Below are positions 1 through 9,535 of a stretch of 64,000 bases of DNA, one piece after another. Below the pieces are notes generated by a model that saw nothing but the letters and a program-made list of their open reading frames with translations, searched no databases and was not told the DNA's origin. This DNA is from Prevotellaceae bacterium KH2P17. GTDB taxonomy: Bacteria; Bacteroidota; Bacteroidia; Bacteroidales; Bacteroidaceae. The stretch spans positions 145,272 through 209,271 of the forward strand of contig FZRE01000003.1 of NCBI GenBank assembly GCA_900199655.1, in the 5' to 3' direction. How positions within the stretch are numbered: the stretch's first letter is position 1; every line of letters begins with the position of its first letter. A program made the translations under genes and the position numbers.

Positions 1-2
1 AG

Positions 3-407
3 CTTGATACGACCGACAAGCAGACCTTCGAGATGCGTTCGCCCGATGGTTCTGCCGACCTCTACCAGCTCATTGCAGGCCTCTGCGTGGGCTGCAGGCA
101 CGGTTTCGAGATGGCAGATGCGCTCAACGTGGCCGCCAAGACGTATGTTGACGTGAACATACACAATGCAGAGAACGCCGCGAAGCTGGCCACCCTGCAG
201 GAATTACCCGACAGTTGTGCCGCCAGTGCCGACTCTCTGGAGGCCAAGCGCAGCATCTTCGAGGCCCACGGTGTGTTCTCGCCGGCCATGATAAACGGCA
301 TCCTGAGCCAGCTGCGGGCCTTCAACGACCGCACGCTGCGGCACGACATAGAGGGCAATCAGGAAAAGATTGCCGCGCTGGTGGAACGCTTCTTCCACTG
401 CGGATAG
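3..407 (+). CDS. glnA: Glutamine synthetase, C-terminal fragment (cut by window start)
   Basis: The open frame runs in from the left edge, so only the last 134 residues or so are visible. They match the C-terminal part of glutamine synthetase: the stretch FEMRSPDGSADLY corresponds to the conserved R-SPDGSAN-Y segment of the active-site fold, followed by a helix ending KTYVDVNIH and a family-typical end. The enzyme joins ammonia to glutamate with ATP in the cytoplasm. Which GS class this is cannot be settled from the C-terminus alone, so the symbol is provisional. The in-frame ATG at 33 is internal and not the true start. A strong terminator follows at 452-485, so this is the last gene of its transcript. 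Confidence 0.75.
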   Translation, partial: LDTTDKQTFEMRSPDGSADLYQLIAGLCVGCRHGFEMADALNVAAKTYVDVNIHNAENAAKLATLQELPDSCAASADSLEAKRSIFEAHGVFSPAMINGILSQLRAFNDRTLRHDIEGNQEKIAALVERFFHCG

Positions 408-451
408 CAGCCGGCACTTCCACGAAGGGCTCCGGCCATCATCAAACGGAG

Positions 452-485
452 AATGTACGGGCTTCGGAGCTCGTACATTTTTTGT
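452..485 (+). terminator. Rho-independent terminator after glutamine synthetase
   Basis: A hairpin with the arms AATGTACG and CGTACATT, an inner GCT/AGC step and a TCGG loop is followed directly by a run of six T. It lies 45 bp after the stop codon. Confidence 0.85.
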
Positions 486-492
486 TTATTTA

Positions 493-524
493 TTTGCTGT
501 TACAAGACTTTTGTCGTAACTTTG
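493..524 (+). promoter_or_regulatory. Bacteroidetes-type promoter of the macroglobulin operon
   Basis: TTTG at 493-496, 20 bp, then TAACTTTG at 517-524 match the -33 TTTG / -7 TAnnTTTG consensus of the Bacteroidetes housekeeping sigma factor. The ATG at 547 follows after a short leader. Confidence 0.75.
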
Positions 525-546
525 CAATAATTAAAAAGCGTCGATT

Positions 547-3500
547 ATGAAGAAAATCCTCATATCCCTGATAGTTGTTTTAATGTGTTTACCAATGGCT
601 ATGAATGCAGACGGCTATACAACTTTATGGAAGCAGTACGAAGCGGCGGGACGTAAAGACCTGCCAAAGACGCAGTTGCAGATTCTTGGCAACATTGTAG
701 GCAAGGCTTCAAAGGAGCAGAAGTACGGCCATCTGCTCAAGGCACAGCTGCTGGAAATACAGCTGCAGCTGGCCGTTTCGCCCGATTCGCTGCTGCCGAT
801 GCGCGACAGGCTGGAGGCCGAAGAGGGCAAAGTTACCGACCGGGTGCTGGCAGCAGTCTATCAGTGTGCCCTCGGCAAGCTGTACGAAACGGCCGGCACC
901 GAAGCCGAAACCAACGGAACGAGGAGCCGGGAATACTTCAAAAAGGCGATGGAAAATCCCGAACTGCTGGCCAAATACACCGTAACGGACTATCTGCCGC
1001 TGCTTGTCGACGGGGTAGACAGCCGCATCTTCGCCGACGACCTGCTGCACGTGATAGGTTTCGAGGCCCGGGATTACAAGACGCTTCACGACTACTACCT
1101 GGCCCGGGGCAACCGTGCGGCGGCCTGCATCTGCGCCTACGAGCTCTCGCAAAAGGAGCGCCATGAGGACGTAAACGAGATACATAAGTCCAAATACCTG
1201 CAGAAGATAGACTCGCTCATTGAGGTTTACAAGGACTTACCCGAAGCCGGAGAGCTCGCCATAGAGCATTACAACTTCATCAGTCAGGCTACCGACGCCA
1301 CTGCTCAGGACAAGATGCGCTACATCAACTATGCCTTGAGTCGCTGGGGTGCCTGGCCGCGCATGAACATACTGCGCAACGCACAGAGCGACCTGACCCG
1401 ACCGGAATTCAATGTCAGCATCGGCGACGAGCTCTCTCTGCCCGGCAAGCCGCGCAAGGTGCTTGTAAATTCAGTGCGGAACATCAACACGCTGACCATG
1501 AACGTTTACAGGCTGAAGGCTAAAGGCGATACAAAGCTGGACCCGCAAGGTACCGAACACTACCGCAAGCTGATGGAGGGAGCCGTCCCGGTGCCCGAAG
1601 CAACGCAGAGCCTGAAGTATTTCGGCATGCCTGCTTATAAGGAGATAACCGACACCATGACCATAGCGCCGCTGCAGCCTGGTGTGTACATGGTCGAGAT
1701 ATCGACCGACAACAAGGCCATTCAGCCCCAGCGCAGCCTGCTGCACGTGAGCAACCTTTTTGTGATAAGTGAGGAGCTGCCGGGCAAGAACATCCGCATA
1801 GCCGTGGTCGATGCCACCAACGGCCGCCCGGTTGTCGGTGCCAAGGTGCGCCTGACTACCCAGAACTACTACGGAAAGGCAGATGAAGTGCAGACGCTTA
1901 CATGCGGTGCCAACGGCGAAGCTACGCTCACATACTCTCAACGCGAACCCAACAGGGTCTATGTCTATACGGACGACGACGTGTTTGCGCCCGAGATAGG
2001 CTTCGGAAACTCCTTTTCTTATTACGATGTGAAGAACGACCGCAAGGTTGCCGACCTCTTTACCGACCGCCGTATCTACCGGCCGGGCCAGACGGTGCAC
2101 GTGGCCGCGGTGGCTTACACGGTGCTTCGGCAGCAGGAAACACAGGCTGACGCCGGCCGGCAGCTCAAGTTTACGCTCCGCGATGCCAACTACAAGCCCG
2201 TTGCCGAGAAGCAGGTAACGACCGATGACTATGGAACGGCATCGGTGGACTTCACGCTCCCGCAGTCCGGTCTTACGGGTGTGTTCACTGTCGAGACGCC
2301 TAACGGCTCAACCTACTTCTCGGTCGAGGAATACAAACGCCCCACTTTCCAAGTTGAATTTGATGAGGTAAAGCAGAAATATGAGAATGGCGACACCTTG
2401 ACGGTGGTGGGTCATGCCCGCAGTTTTGCAGGAGTGCCCGTGCAGGGTGCGGTGGTCAAGTACACCGTGGAGCGCCGTCCGTCTTCCTGGTGGTGGTATC
2501 GGGCGGCCAATGACCGTACGGTTATCCTGCTGAGTGATACCCTGAAGACCGACGACAAGGGCGAGTTCCGCGTCCGTATGCCCATGGAATTGCCCGTTAC
2601 ACTGGACAACCGGCATCCCCGTTTCTATCGTTTCTCCGTCAGCGCACATGTTACCGACGCAGCCGGAGAGAGCCGGGAAGGGGAGATGAGCCTGCCGTTG
2701 AGCACGCATCCAACGGCTTTCAGCTGCGACATTCCGCAGAAGTCGGAGCTCGATAGCCTGCAGTCGTTCTCTTTCAGCTATAAGAACAATGCCGGAAAGG
2801 ACATTCCCGGCGTGGTAAAATACGCCATCGACGGCAAGAACTACGAAGCAAAGGCCAACGAAAAGATTGCGTTCAGCCCCCGCAAGCTGTCACTCGGTTC
2901 TGGCAAACACATGCTCACGGCCGTTTGCGGCACCGATACGCTGAAGCAGGAGTTCGTGCTCTTCACGATGGAAGACAAGCAGCCGGCCATAGAAACGCAC
3001 GACTGGTTCTACCAAACGGCATCGGAATTCCCCCGCGATGGTGGTCCGGTGTACGTTCAGGCGGGTTCTTCGGACGAGGGACAGCACATCGTTTACACCA
3101 TTCTTTCAGGCAACAAGGTTCTCGAAAGCGGTGTTATCGACCAGAGTAACGCCATTACCACCCGCCGTTTTACTTACCAGGAGTCGTACGGAAACGGCCT
3201 GCTGCTCACTTTCGCATGGGTGAGAGATGGCGTGCTTTACAGCCATCAGGCCGAAATCCGCAGGCCTCTGCCCGACAAACAGCTCAACATGAAGTGGACT
3301 ACTTTCCGCGACCGGCTCACTCCCGGGCAAAAAGAAGAATGGACGCTGCATATCTCCCGCCCCGATGGCAAGGCTGCCCGGGCGCAGCTGTTGGCAACTC
3401 TGTACGACAAATCGCTGGACGAGATAACCGCTCATCGTTGGCATTTCAACGATGGCTTGTACCTTAATCTGCCTTCGACCCGATGGTCCGGAGGCAACTT

Positions 3501-6012
3501 CGATGCCGTTGGGCTTTACGGGTTCATGGATTTCGGGTCGTTGCCCGAGCGCCCGCTCGACTTCTCTCATTTCGATGAAGACTTGTTCGGCTACGCTCCG
3601 GTGGTTACAAAGGATGAACTTTTAGTGCTTGACAGTGCTCCCCGGGTGATGATTAGAGGCGGTAAGCAGACCAGAGTGGCCAATGCAAAGCTCGCAACCG
3701 CGCAGATGGCGGTTGTCGAAGCTGCTGCCGATACTGCTGCCGGAGATGCAGCAGCAGAACAAAAGGCGGCAGGCAGCGCTTCTTCACAGCTGCGTGAAAA
3801 CCTCAATGAGACTGCTTTCTTCTATCCGAACCTGGAGACCGACGCCGCCGGCAACGTGAAAATAAAGTTCACTTTGCCAGAGAGTATCACCACGTGGCGC
3901 TTCATGGGCTTTGCTCATGACCGCGAGATGAACAACGGAATGACCGAGGCAGAGGCCGTGGCCAAGAAGACCGTGATGCTGCAACCTAACCTGCCGCGCT
4001 TTGTCCGCATGGGAGACAAGGCTCTCATTACGGCTCGTGTGTTCAATACTTCGGACAAACAGGTTAGCGGAACGGCCCGAATGGAACTCTTGGATGCCGA
4101 AACGCAGCAGCTTGTTTACAAGCAGAACTGCAAGTATCAGGTACAGGCAGGCGGCACGGCAACAGTCTCCTTCGACTACAAACCGCAGCAGGAAGGCTCG
4201 CTGTTGATATGTCGCATCGTGGCCGAGGGCAAAGGTTACAGCGACGGCGAGCAGCATTATCTGCCCGTTTTGCCTGATAAGGAGCTGGTAACCAATACCG
4301 TTCCCTTTACTCAAAACATGCCGGGAGTGAAACGCATCGACCTTTCGGCCATGTTGCCCGCCAAGCATGACAAATCCGTAAAATACACTTTTGAATATAC
4401 CAACAATCCGGCATGGCTTCTCATACAGGCCTTGCCCACCGTTGCCCGTTACAACGACGCCAACGCCATCTCGTTGGCAGCGGCTTACTATGCCAACAGC
4501 ATTGCGGCCGACATCCTGCACCAGAGTCCTGCCATCAAGCAAACCATTGAGCTGTGGAAGCAGGAGAAAGGCGCTGAGACATCGCTGATGAGCAGTCTGC
4601 AGAAGAATACGGACCTCCGGGAGCTGGTACTCAACGAGACGCCTTGGGTGGCCGATGCCGACCGCGAGGCTGACCAGAAGCAGCTGCTCATCAACTTCTT
4701 CGATGAGTCTGCACTCTCTCATGGCCTCATGTCATCCTTCTCGCAGTTGCAGAAACTGCAAAATCCCGACGGCTCCATTAGCTGGTGGCCCGGCATGAGG
4801 GGCAGTATGTACATGACGACTGCCGTTACCAAGATGCTTGTCCGCCTCAACACGATGACAGGCAAGCAGCCCGAAACCGCCCAGACCATTGACAACGCCT
4901 TCCGATACATGGACGGCAGGATAGCCGAAGAGGTGCGCGAGCTGAAGAAACTGCAGGCAAAAGGGCAGAAGAACCTCATTCCGAGCGAGACTGCCTGCGA
5001 CTATTTGTACACCAACGCGCTGGCTAAGCGACGGTCGACGCCCAACATCACCTACCTCGTAGGCCTGCTGTCGCAGCAGCCCTCGCAGCTTACCATCTAC
5101 GGAAAGGCCAACTCCGCCGTCATTCTCTCGCAGTACGGACACCGCGAAAAGGCAGCAGAGTACCTGCAGAGCATGAACGAATACAGCGTATATAAAGAGG
5201 AGACGGGGCGTTATTACGACACACCGAAAGCCCCTTACAGCTGGTTCGATTACCGCATTCCTACCCAGGTGGCCGCCATCGAGGCGCTCAAGGCGTTGAA
5301 ACCTGCCGACAAGCAGACCGTTGAAGAGATGCAACGGTGGCTACTCCAGGCCAAGCGAACCCAGAGTTGGGACACTCCTCTGAACAGCGTAAACGCCGTT
5401 TACGCCTTCCTCAACGGCGAAACAGGCAAGCTCTCTGCGCTTTCCGGCCAGCTTGCTGCACTCAAGGTAGACGGCAAACGGCTCGACCTGCCAAAAGCAA
5501 CGGCCGGTTTGGGCTATGTGAAGACAACGCTCAACGCCCCCGATGCCAAGCTCTTTGAGGCCGAAAAGCAGTCGGAAGGAACCTCATGGGGTGCCGTTTA
5601 CGCCCAGTTCTATCAGCAGGCGGCCGATGTAAGCGCAGCTTCTGCCGGCCTCTCCGTAAAGCGCGAGCTGATACATGCAGCCCAACCGCTCAAGGTGGGC
5701 GACAAGGTAAAGGTGCGCCTCACCATCACCGCCGACCGCGACTACGACTTCGTTCAGGTTCAGGACAAGCGTGCAGCCTGCCTGGAGCCCGTCGGACAGC
5801 TGAGCGGTTACCGCAACGGCTACTATTGTACGCCGCGCGATAACGCCACGAATTATTATTTCGACCGTTTGCCAAAGGGCAAGCACGTGATAGAAACCGA
5901 ATACTTTATCGACCGCACCGGTACCTACCAGACCGGCATCTGCACCGTGCAGTGTGCCTACAGTCCCGAGTTCTCGGGCCGGGCAGCCGCTCAGGTCATC
6001 GAAGTAGAATAA
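547..6012 (+). CDS. Giant alpha-2-macroglobulin family protein (MG2 domain, thioester-less)
   Basis: A 1821-residue secreted or envelope protein. Residues 1-21 form a signal peptide (MKKILISLIVVLMCLPMAMN), with no clear lipobox cysteine. An MG2-type motif FTDRRIYRPGQTV lies near residue 505. An A2M-domain segment with ITTWRFMGFAHD lies near residues 1115-1130, and an alpha/alpha-toroid-like region (YNDANAISLAAAYY, then PDGSISWWPG) follows. Bacterial macroglobulins are thought to trap proteases or protect the envelope. In the position where thioester-forming members carry a Cys-x-Glu-Gln motif, I see no cysteine, so this is the non-thioester type. It has its own promoter at 493-524 and is followed after 13 bp by a DUF1573 gene, so it probably heads an operon with that gene and ispH. 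Confidence 0.9.
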   Translation: MKKILISLIVVLMCLPMAMNADGYTTLWKQYEAAGRKDLPKTQLQILGNIVGKASKEQKYGHLLKAQLLEIQLQLAVSPDSLLPMRDRLEAEEGKVTDRVLAAVYQCALGKLYETAGTEAETNGTRSREYFKKAMENPELLAKYTVTDYLPLLVDGVDSRIFADDLLHVIGFEARDYKTLHDYYLARGNRAAACICAYELSQKERHEDVNEIHKSKYLQKIDSLIEVYKDLPEAGELAIEHYNFISQATDATAQDKMRYINYALSRWGAWPRMNILRNAQSDLTRPEFNVSIGDELSLPGKPRKVLVNSVRNINTLTMNVYRLKAKGDTKLDPQGTEHYRKLMEGAVPVPEATQSLKYFGMPAYKEITDTMTIAPLQPGVYMVEISTDNKAIQPQRSLLHVSNLFVISEELPGKNIRIAVVDATNGRPVVGAKVRLTTQNYYGKADEVQTLTCGANGEATLTYSQREPNRVYVYTDDDVFAPEIGFGNSFSYYDVKNDRKVADLFTDRRIYRPGQTVHVAAVAYTVLRQQETQADAGRQLKFTLRDANYKPVAEKQVTTDDYGTASVDFTLPQSGLTGVFTVETPNGSTYFSVEEYKRPTFQVEFDEVKQKYENGDTLTVVGHARSFAGVPVQGAVVKYTVERRPSSWWWYRAANDRTVILLSDTLKTDDKGEFRVRMPMELPVTLDNRHPRFYRFSVSAHVTDAAGESREGEMSLPLSTHPTAFSCDIPQKSELDSLQSFSFSYKNNAGKDIPGVVKYAIDGKNYEAKANEKIAFSPRKLSLGSGKHMLTAVCGTDTLKQEFVLFTMEDKQPAIETHDWFYQTASEFPRDGGPVYVQAGSSDEGQHIVYTILSGNKVLESGVIDQSNAITTRRFTYQESYGNGLLLTFAWVRDGVLYSHQAEIRRPLPDKQLNMKWTTFRDRLTPGQKEEWTLHISRPDGKAARAQLLATLYDKSLDEITAHRWHFNDGLYLNLPSTRWSGGNFDAVGLYGFMDFGSLPERPLDFSHFDEDLFGYAPVVTKDELLVLDSAPRVMIRGGKQTRVANAKLATAQMAVVEAAADTAAGDAAAEQKAAGSASSQLRENLNETAFFYPNLETDAAGNVKIKFTLPESITTWRFMGFAHDREMNNGMTEAEAVAKKTVMLQPNLPRFVRMGDKALITARVFNTSDKQVSGTARMELLDAETQQLVYKQNCKYQVQAGGTATVSFDYKPQQEGSLLICRIVAEGKGYSDGEQHYLPVLPDKELVTNTVPFTQNMPGVKRIDLSAMLPAKHDKSVKYTFEYTNNPAWLLIQALPTVARYNDANAISLAAAYYANSIAADILHQSPAIKQTIELWKQEKGAETSLMSSLQKNTDLRELVLNETPWVADADREADQKQLLINFFDESALSHGLMSSFSQLQKLQNPDGSISWWPGMRGSMYMTTAVTKMLVRLNTMTGKQPETAQTIDNAFRYMDGRIAEEVRELKKLQAKGQKNLIPSETACDYLYTNALAKRRSTPNITYLVGLLSQQPSQLTIYGKANSAVILSQYGHREKAAEYLQSMNEYSVYKEETGRYYDTPKAPYSWFDYRIPTQVAAIEALKALKPADKQTVEEMQRWLLQAKRTQSWDTPLNSVNAVYAFLNGETGKLSALSGQLAALKVDGKRLDLPKATAGLGYVKTTLNAPDAKLFEAEKQSEGTSWGAVYAQFYQQAADVSAASAGLSVKRELIHAAQPLKVGDKVKVRLTITADRDYDFVQVQDKRAACLEPVGQLSGYRNGYYCTPRDNATNYYFDRLPKGKHVIETEYFIDRTGTYQTGICTVQCAYSPEFSGRAAAQVIEVE

Positions 6013-6025
6013 GAACCAGAACTGC

Positions 6026-7090
6026 ATGAACATGAAACTGATGATAGCATCGTTGCTGCTGGCGGGCTGCCTGAACCTCTCCGCCCAGCAGATAACCGTG
6101 CAGCAGGACGTGATAGACTGCGGACAAATCATGTTCCGCAAGCCTTTTGCCGTGGAGTACGACCTGCAGAACACCGACACCAAGCCGCTCGCCATCCGCG
6201 AGGTACGCACCAGCTGCGGCTGCACTGCGGTAGATTATCCCCACAGCCCCATCCCTGCAGGCGAACACTTCAAGGTCAGGGCCGTTTACGATGCCAAGCA
6301 GATGGGCCATTTCCTCAAGCAGATAGGCCTCTACGCCGGTGCGTCGAACCAGCCCGTAATGCTCTCTCTGCGCGGCGTGGTGGTAGCTGAAGCGGTTGAT
6401 TTTTCGGGCAACTACCCCTTTGCCATCGGCAGCATACTGGCCGATAAAGATGCTGTGGAGTTCGACGACGTGAACAGCGGCGACCGCCTCTTCCAGAAGA
6501 TACACGTGATGAACAACTCTTCGGAGACCGTGCAGCCCGTCGTGATGCACCTGCCCGGCTACCTGCAGGCGCAGGTGTCGCCGTCTAAGATAGCGCCGGG
6601 GCATGCGGGCGAAATCACGCTCTTGCTCGATTCACGCCTCTTGCACAATAATGGGCTCACGCAGACATCCGTCTATCTCGGCATGTTTCCCGGCGATGTA
6701 GTGTCGCCAAACAAAGAGATACCGGTCTCGGTGGTGCGCTTGCCCAACTTCAGGAGCTTCAACGAGCAGAACATGGAGCTTGCTCCGCACCTGCAACTCT
6801 CTGCCGACACGCTCGACTTAGGTGCCTTTGGCAGCAAGAGCAAGAAGAAAGGAGAAATCCTGGTGCGCAACACCGGCCGCACAACACTTGACATCTCCAA
6901 CCTCCAGATGTTTACACCAGGCCTCGAGGTGTCGCTCGGTTCGCGAAAGATAGCTCCCGGAGAGGAAACCAGACTCAAGGTAACGGCCGTGGCGAAGGAG
7001 CTGCGCCGCCGGCGTGCAAGGCCCCGCGTGCTCATGATAACCAACGACCCGGCACGCCCCAAGGTCGTTATCGTAATCCAGATAAAATGA
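6026..7090 (+). CDS. DUF1573 domain-containing secreted protein
   Basis: A 354-residue protein with a signal peptide ending near LNLSAQ. Residues 22-110 hold the DUF1573 signature of Bacteroidetes proteins: an opening with FDCG-like DCGQI, then VRTSCGCTAVDY and PIPAG. This is an Ig-like fold of unknown function, usually periplasmic or cell-surface. Two further Ig-like segments follow, the last of which restarts with DTLDLGAFG near residue 265 and resembles a second copy of the same fold. It starts 13 bp after the macroglobulin gene and its last four bases overlap the start of ispH (ATGA), so the three are probably co-transcribed. An ATG two codons downstream (6032) could also be the start. 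Confidence 0.85.
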   Translation: MNMKLMIASLLLAGCLNLSAQQITVQQDVIDCGQIMFRKPFAVEYDLQNTDTKPLAIREVRTSCGCTAVDYPHSPIPAGEHFKVRAVYDAKQMGHFLKQIGLYAGASNQPVMLSLRGVVVAEAVDFSGNYPFAIGSILADKDAVEFDDVNSGDRLFQKIHVMNNSSETVQPVVMHLPGYLQAQVSPSKIAPGHAGEITLLLDSRLLHNNGLTQTSVYLGMFPGDVVSPNKEIPVSVVRLPNFRSFNEQNMELAPHLQLSADTLDLGAFGSKSKKKGEILVRNTGRTTLDISNLQMFTPGLEVSLGSRKIAPGEETRLKVTAVAKELRRRRARPRVLMITNDPARPKVVIVIQIK

Positions 7091-7953
7091 TTCAGATAGA
7101 AATAGACAATGGCAGCGGCTTCTGCTTCGGCGTGACCACGGCCATCAAGAAGGCCGAGGAAGAACTTGCCGCGGGCAAGACACTCTACTGCCTGGGCGAC
7201 ATCGTGCACAACGGAATGGAGGTAGAACGCCTCCATACACGCGGACTTGTGACCATCAACCACGAACAAATGAAGGAGCTACACGACGTCAAGGTACTGC
7301 TGCGGGCTCATGGAGAACCGCCGGAGACCTACGAACTGGCCAAGAGAAACAACATAGAAATCATTGATGCCACGTGTCCGGTGGTGCTGCAGTTGCAGCG
7401 GCGCATCAAGAAACAGTTCGACAGCAACCCGCAGGCGCAGCTCGTCATCTTCGGAAAGAACGGCCACGCCGAGGTGCTTGGCCTCGTTGGACAAACGCAG
7501 AGTAAAGCTATCGTCATCGAGAAGTTCGACGACGTGCGCCGTCTCGACTTCTCCCGCGACATCTACCTGTACTCGCAGACCACGAAGAATCTGGACGAAT
7601 TCCACCGCATCATTGAGTATATACAAGACCATATCGCGCCAGGAGCCACCTTCCGGAGCTTCGATACCATCTGCAGACAGGTGGCTAACCGCATGCCCAA
7701 CATAGCTCGCTTTGCCTCGAAGCACGACATCATTCTCTTTGTCAGCGGCCGCAAGAGCAGCAACGGCAAGGTTTTGTTCAACGAATGCAGGAGCGTGAAC
7801 CCCAACAGTTACCAGATAGAACGGGCCGAGGAGATTGACATGGCCTGGCTGCAGGGCGTATCGACCATTGGCATCTGCGGCGCCACGAGCACGCCCAAGT
7901 GGCTCATGGAGGAGTGCCGGGACTACATCAGGCGCCGGGTAGGGTGCCAGTAG
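7087..7953 (+). CDS. ispH: 4-hydroxy-3-methylbut-2-enyl diphosphate reductase
   Basis: Last enzyme of the non-mevalonate (MEP) isoprenoid pathway. It reduces HMBPP to IPP and DMAPP with a [4Fe-4S] cluster in the cytoplasm. The 288-residue protein has the three cluster cysteines in their usual contexts: GFCFGV (Cys13), DATCPVV (about residue 97) and GICGATSTP (about residue 264). The AHGEPP and GHAEVLG motifs and the C-terminal SxPxWL-like segment are also present. Length is standard for the short, single-domain form. It overlaps the upstream DUF1573 gene by ATGA, which suggests translational coupling, and is followed by a strong hairpin terminator. Confidence 0.95.
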   Translation: MIQIEIDNGSGFCFGVTTAIKKAEEELAAGKTLYCLGDIVHNGMEVERLHTRGLVTINHEQMKELHDVKVLLRAHGEPPETYELAKRNNIEIIDATCPVVLQLQRRIKKQFDSNPQAQLVIFGKNGHAEVLGLVGQTQSKAIVIEKFDDVRRLDFSRDIYLYSQTTKNLDEFHRIIEYIQDHIAPGATFRSFDTICRQVANRMPNIARFASKHDIILFVSGRKSSNGKVLFNECRSVNPNSYQIERAEEIDMAWLQGVSTIGICGATSTPKWLMEECRDYIRRRVGCQ

Positions 7954-7970
7954 CCGGGCTCCTGCGGCTT

Positions 7971-8055
7971 AAAGACAGAGTAACAGAGTTCTAAAGACAG
8001 AGTAACAGAATAACTTCAAACAGCGAAAAATTATTCTGTTACTTTGTCTTTTTTG
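7971..8055 (+). terminator. Terminator of ispH, built on a duplicated 22-bp unit
   Basis: The arm beginning AAAGACAGAGTAACAGAATA (7993-8013) pairs with a complementary arm TTATTCTGTTACTTTGTC (8031-8048) followed by a T run, a long and almost perfect hairpin. The first 16 bases of the left arm also occur at 7971-7986, exactly 22 bp upstream, so the arm is tandemly duplicated. Confidence 0.8.
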
Positions 8056-8140
8056 TTTTTCGACAGCGCTTCCTCCCTTTGGAAAGAGGCCCCGAAGAAT
8101 GGGCCGTCACGCTGCAAAGTATGGCCTGCGCCTGCTGAAC

Positions 8141-8283
8141 ATCATCCCCTCCTAACCTCCCCTTTCCAAGGGGAGGAACCGCAGGGTGCATTTTAAATTA
8201 TGAGTACGAACAATCAAGGGATAAACAGCAGAAAAGCAAACCGGTATCCTCCCCTTGGAAAGGGGAGGGTAGGAGGGGATGAT
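8141..8283 (+). mobile_element. 143-bp MITE-like element, copy 1
   Basis: The element begins ATCATCCCCTCCTAACC and ends with the near-perfect inverted copy GGTAGGAGGGGATGAT, giving terminal inverted repeats of about 36 bp. Each repeat also folds by itself (CCTCCCCTT, TCC loop, AAGGGGAGG). The interior is AT-rich and has no reading frame. A second copy of exactly the same length lies at 26209-26351 in the opposite orientation, with similar interior sequence (for example CGGTATCCTCCCC at one junction). It lies between the convergent genes ispH and the histidine kinase. The bases from 8056 to 8140 hold nothing recognised. Confidence 0.7.
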
Positions 8284-8485
8284 AGGTCCAAAATTTATCC
8301 TTTCTGTAGTTAATCAACAAGCTATTGGAAATCAACCAGTTAAAGGCAATGACGTAAAAGGTATGCTTCAAGCCGATTGAAAGCATCCTTCAAGCGCCTT
8401 GAAGGTATGTTTCAAGAGGCTTGAAGCATAGCTTTTGCAACACAATAGATATTTCGGCTGTTTTCTGAAGCCATGCTCCAAGGAA
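8284..8485. repeat. 22-bp palindrome array, family A (3 units), with flanks shared with 26 kb
   Basis: Three units of exactly 22 bp lie at 8361-8382, 8383-8404 and 8405-8426. Each carries an imperfect palindrome of the form TTCAAGnnnCTTGAA. The 77 bp before the array (from the MITE) and the 59 bp after it (containing GCATAGCTTTTGCAACACAA and GAAGCCATGCTCCAAGG) are recognisably similar to the inverted flanks of the array at 26060-26125. The MITE, spacer, array and tail therefore form one composite repeat. Confidence 0.75.
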
Positions 8486-8501
8486 ACAAAAACACGTTTC
8501 A

Positions 8502-8543
8502 AACGGTTCGCCTTTTTGCAAAATACGAGAAAGGTGAACCGTT
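8502..8543 (-). terminator. Terminator of the two-component operon
   Basis: A hairpin with arms AACGGTTCgCCTTT and AAAGGtGAACCGTT surrounds a 14-base loop. It lies 7 bp beyond the stop codon of the histidine kinase, on the minus strand, and is followed by a T-rich stretch. Confidence 0.7.
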
Positions 8544-8549
8544 CTCCCG

Positions 8550-9527
8550 TCATTGCTTCTTGACATTTCGCCTGGCGGGAAGCCTTACTTGCACGATGGT
8601 GGGGCCTTCGCTGCTGCTCGTGAGCGACACTTTGCCGCCCAGCAGGTCAGTCATGCGGCGCACGATGGCCAGCCCCAGTCCGTAGCCTTTTACCTTCTGG
8701 CTGCCCGTGGCGATAGAACGGTAGAAGGGGTCGAACACCTGTTCGGCCTCTGCCTTGGGTATGCCCGGCCCCGAGTTTTCAACTTCCAGCAGCACGGAGT
8801 TCTTCTCCCGGGTGGCACGCAGGTTCACGTTTCCGCTCTCGTTGCAGTATTTGGCGGCGTTCGATATCAGGTTAGAGAGTATGGCCAGCATGGCCGAGCG
8901 GTCGGTCTGCATGGTGAGTGCGGCGGGCGATACGTCGACGCTTATCTTGATACGGCGCTGCATGAGCTGGTCGGCGTAGTTGCTGCAGGCCTCGGTCATG
9001 AGGTCAGAGACCGAGTAGTCGGCATATATCAGCTGCAGTTTGCCGCTTTCTACGCGCGTGAGGGTGAGCAGATTGTCCACCATCTCGTTCATTCGGTCCA
9101 CTACCTGTATGCTCTCCGTAATCTTGCGGCGGTACTCCTCCTCCGTCCGTGGCTTGCGGATGAGCACTTCGAGCGACCCTTTGATAACGGCCAGCGGCGT
9201 GCGCAGCTCGTGTGAGGCGTAGCTGGTAAACGCCTTCTCGCGCTCCAGAGCCTGGGTAAGCGGCTGGATGCTCTCCCTTGCTGCATTGCGCGAGATGTAG
9301 TAAAGGGCAACGAGCGAGGCCACAGCACCGGCACAGATGGCGGCGCAGAGTATGAGCAGCATCTGGAAAATGTCGTTGTCGGTTACTGTTTGGCGTACAG
9401 CAACGTGCTTCACTTCCACGCCCACAACGACAAGAACGAAGAGGCAGAACAGTATCGTGATGCCTCCTGTGCGCAGCAATACCTTTCGGGCAATGCGTTC
9501 CTGGTATTTCTTTTGTTCTTCCATCAT
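8550..9527 (-). CDS. Sensor histidine kinase with minimal periplasmic loop
   Basis: Inner-membrane kinase of 325 residues that would phosphorylate the response regulator encoded just upstream. Two membrane helices at about residues 21-38 and 56-77 are separated by only about 17 residues, so there is almost no periplasmic sensor domain. The HisKA H-box SHELRTP has its phospho-accepting histidine at residue 106. N-box (NLISNAAKYC), F-type DPFYR and G2-box GYGLGLAI follow in order. The ATG pair at 9525-9527 and 9522-9524 sits 8 bp after the regulator's stop codon. The open frame extends further upstream, but only inside the regulator gene, so I reject a longer form. Confidence 0.9.
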   Translation of the reverse strand: MMEEQKKYQERIARKVLLRTGGITILFCLFVLVVVGVEVKHVAVRQTVTDNDIFQMLLILCAAICAGAVASLVALYYISRNAARESIQPLTQALEREKAFTSYASHELRTPLAVIKGSLEVLIRKPRTEEEYRRKITESIQVVDRMNEMVDNLLTLTRVESGKLQLIYADYSVSDLMTEACSNYADQLMQRRIKISVDVSPAALTMQTDRSAMLAILSNLISNAAKYCNESGNVNLRATREKNSVLLEVENSGPGIPKAEAEQVFDPFYRSIATGSQKVKGYGLGLAIVRRMTDLLGGKVSLTSSSEGPTIVQVRLPARRNVKKQ

Positions 9528-9535
9528 GTTTTCGG

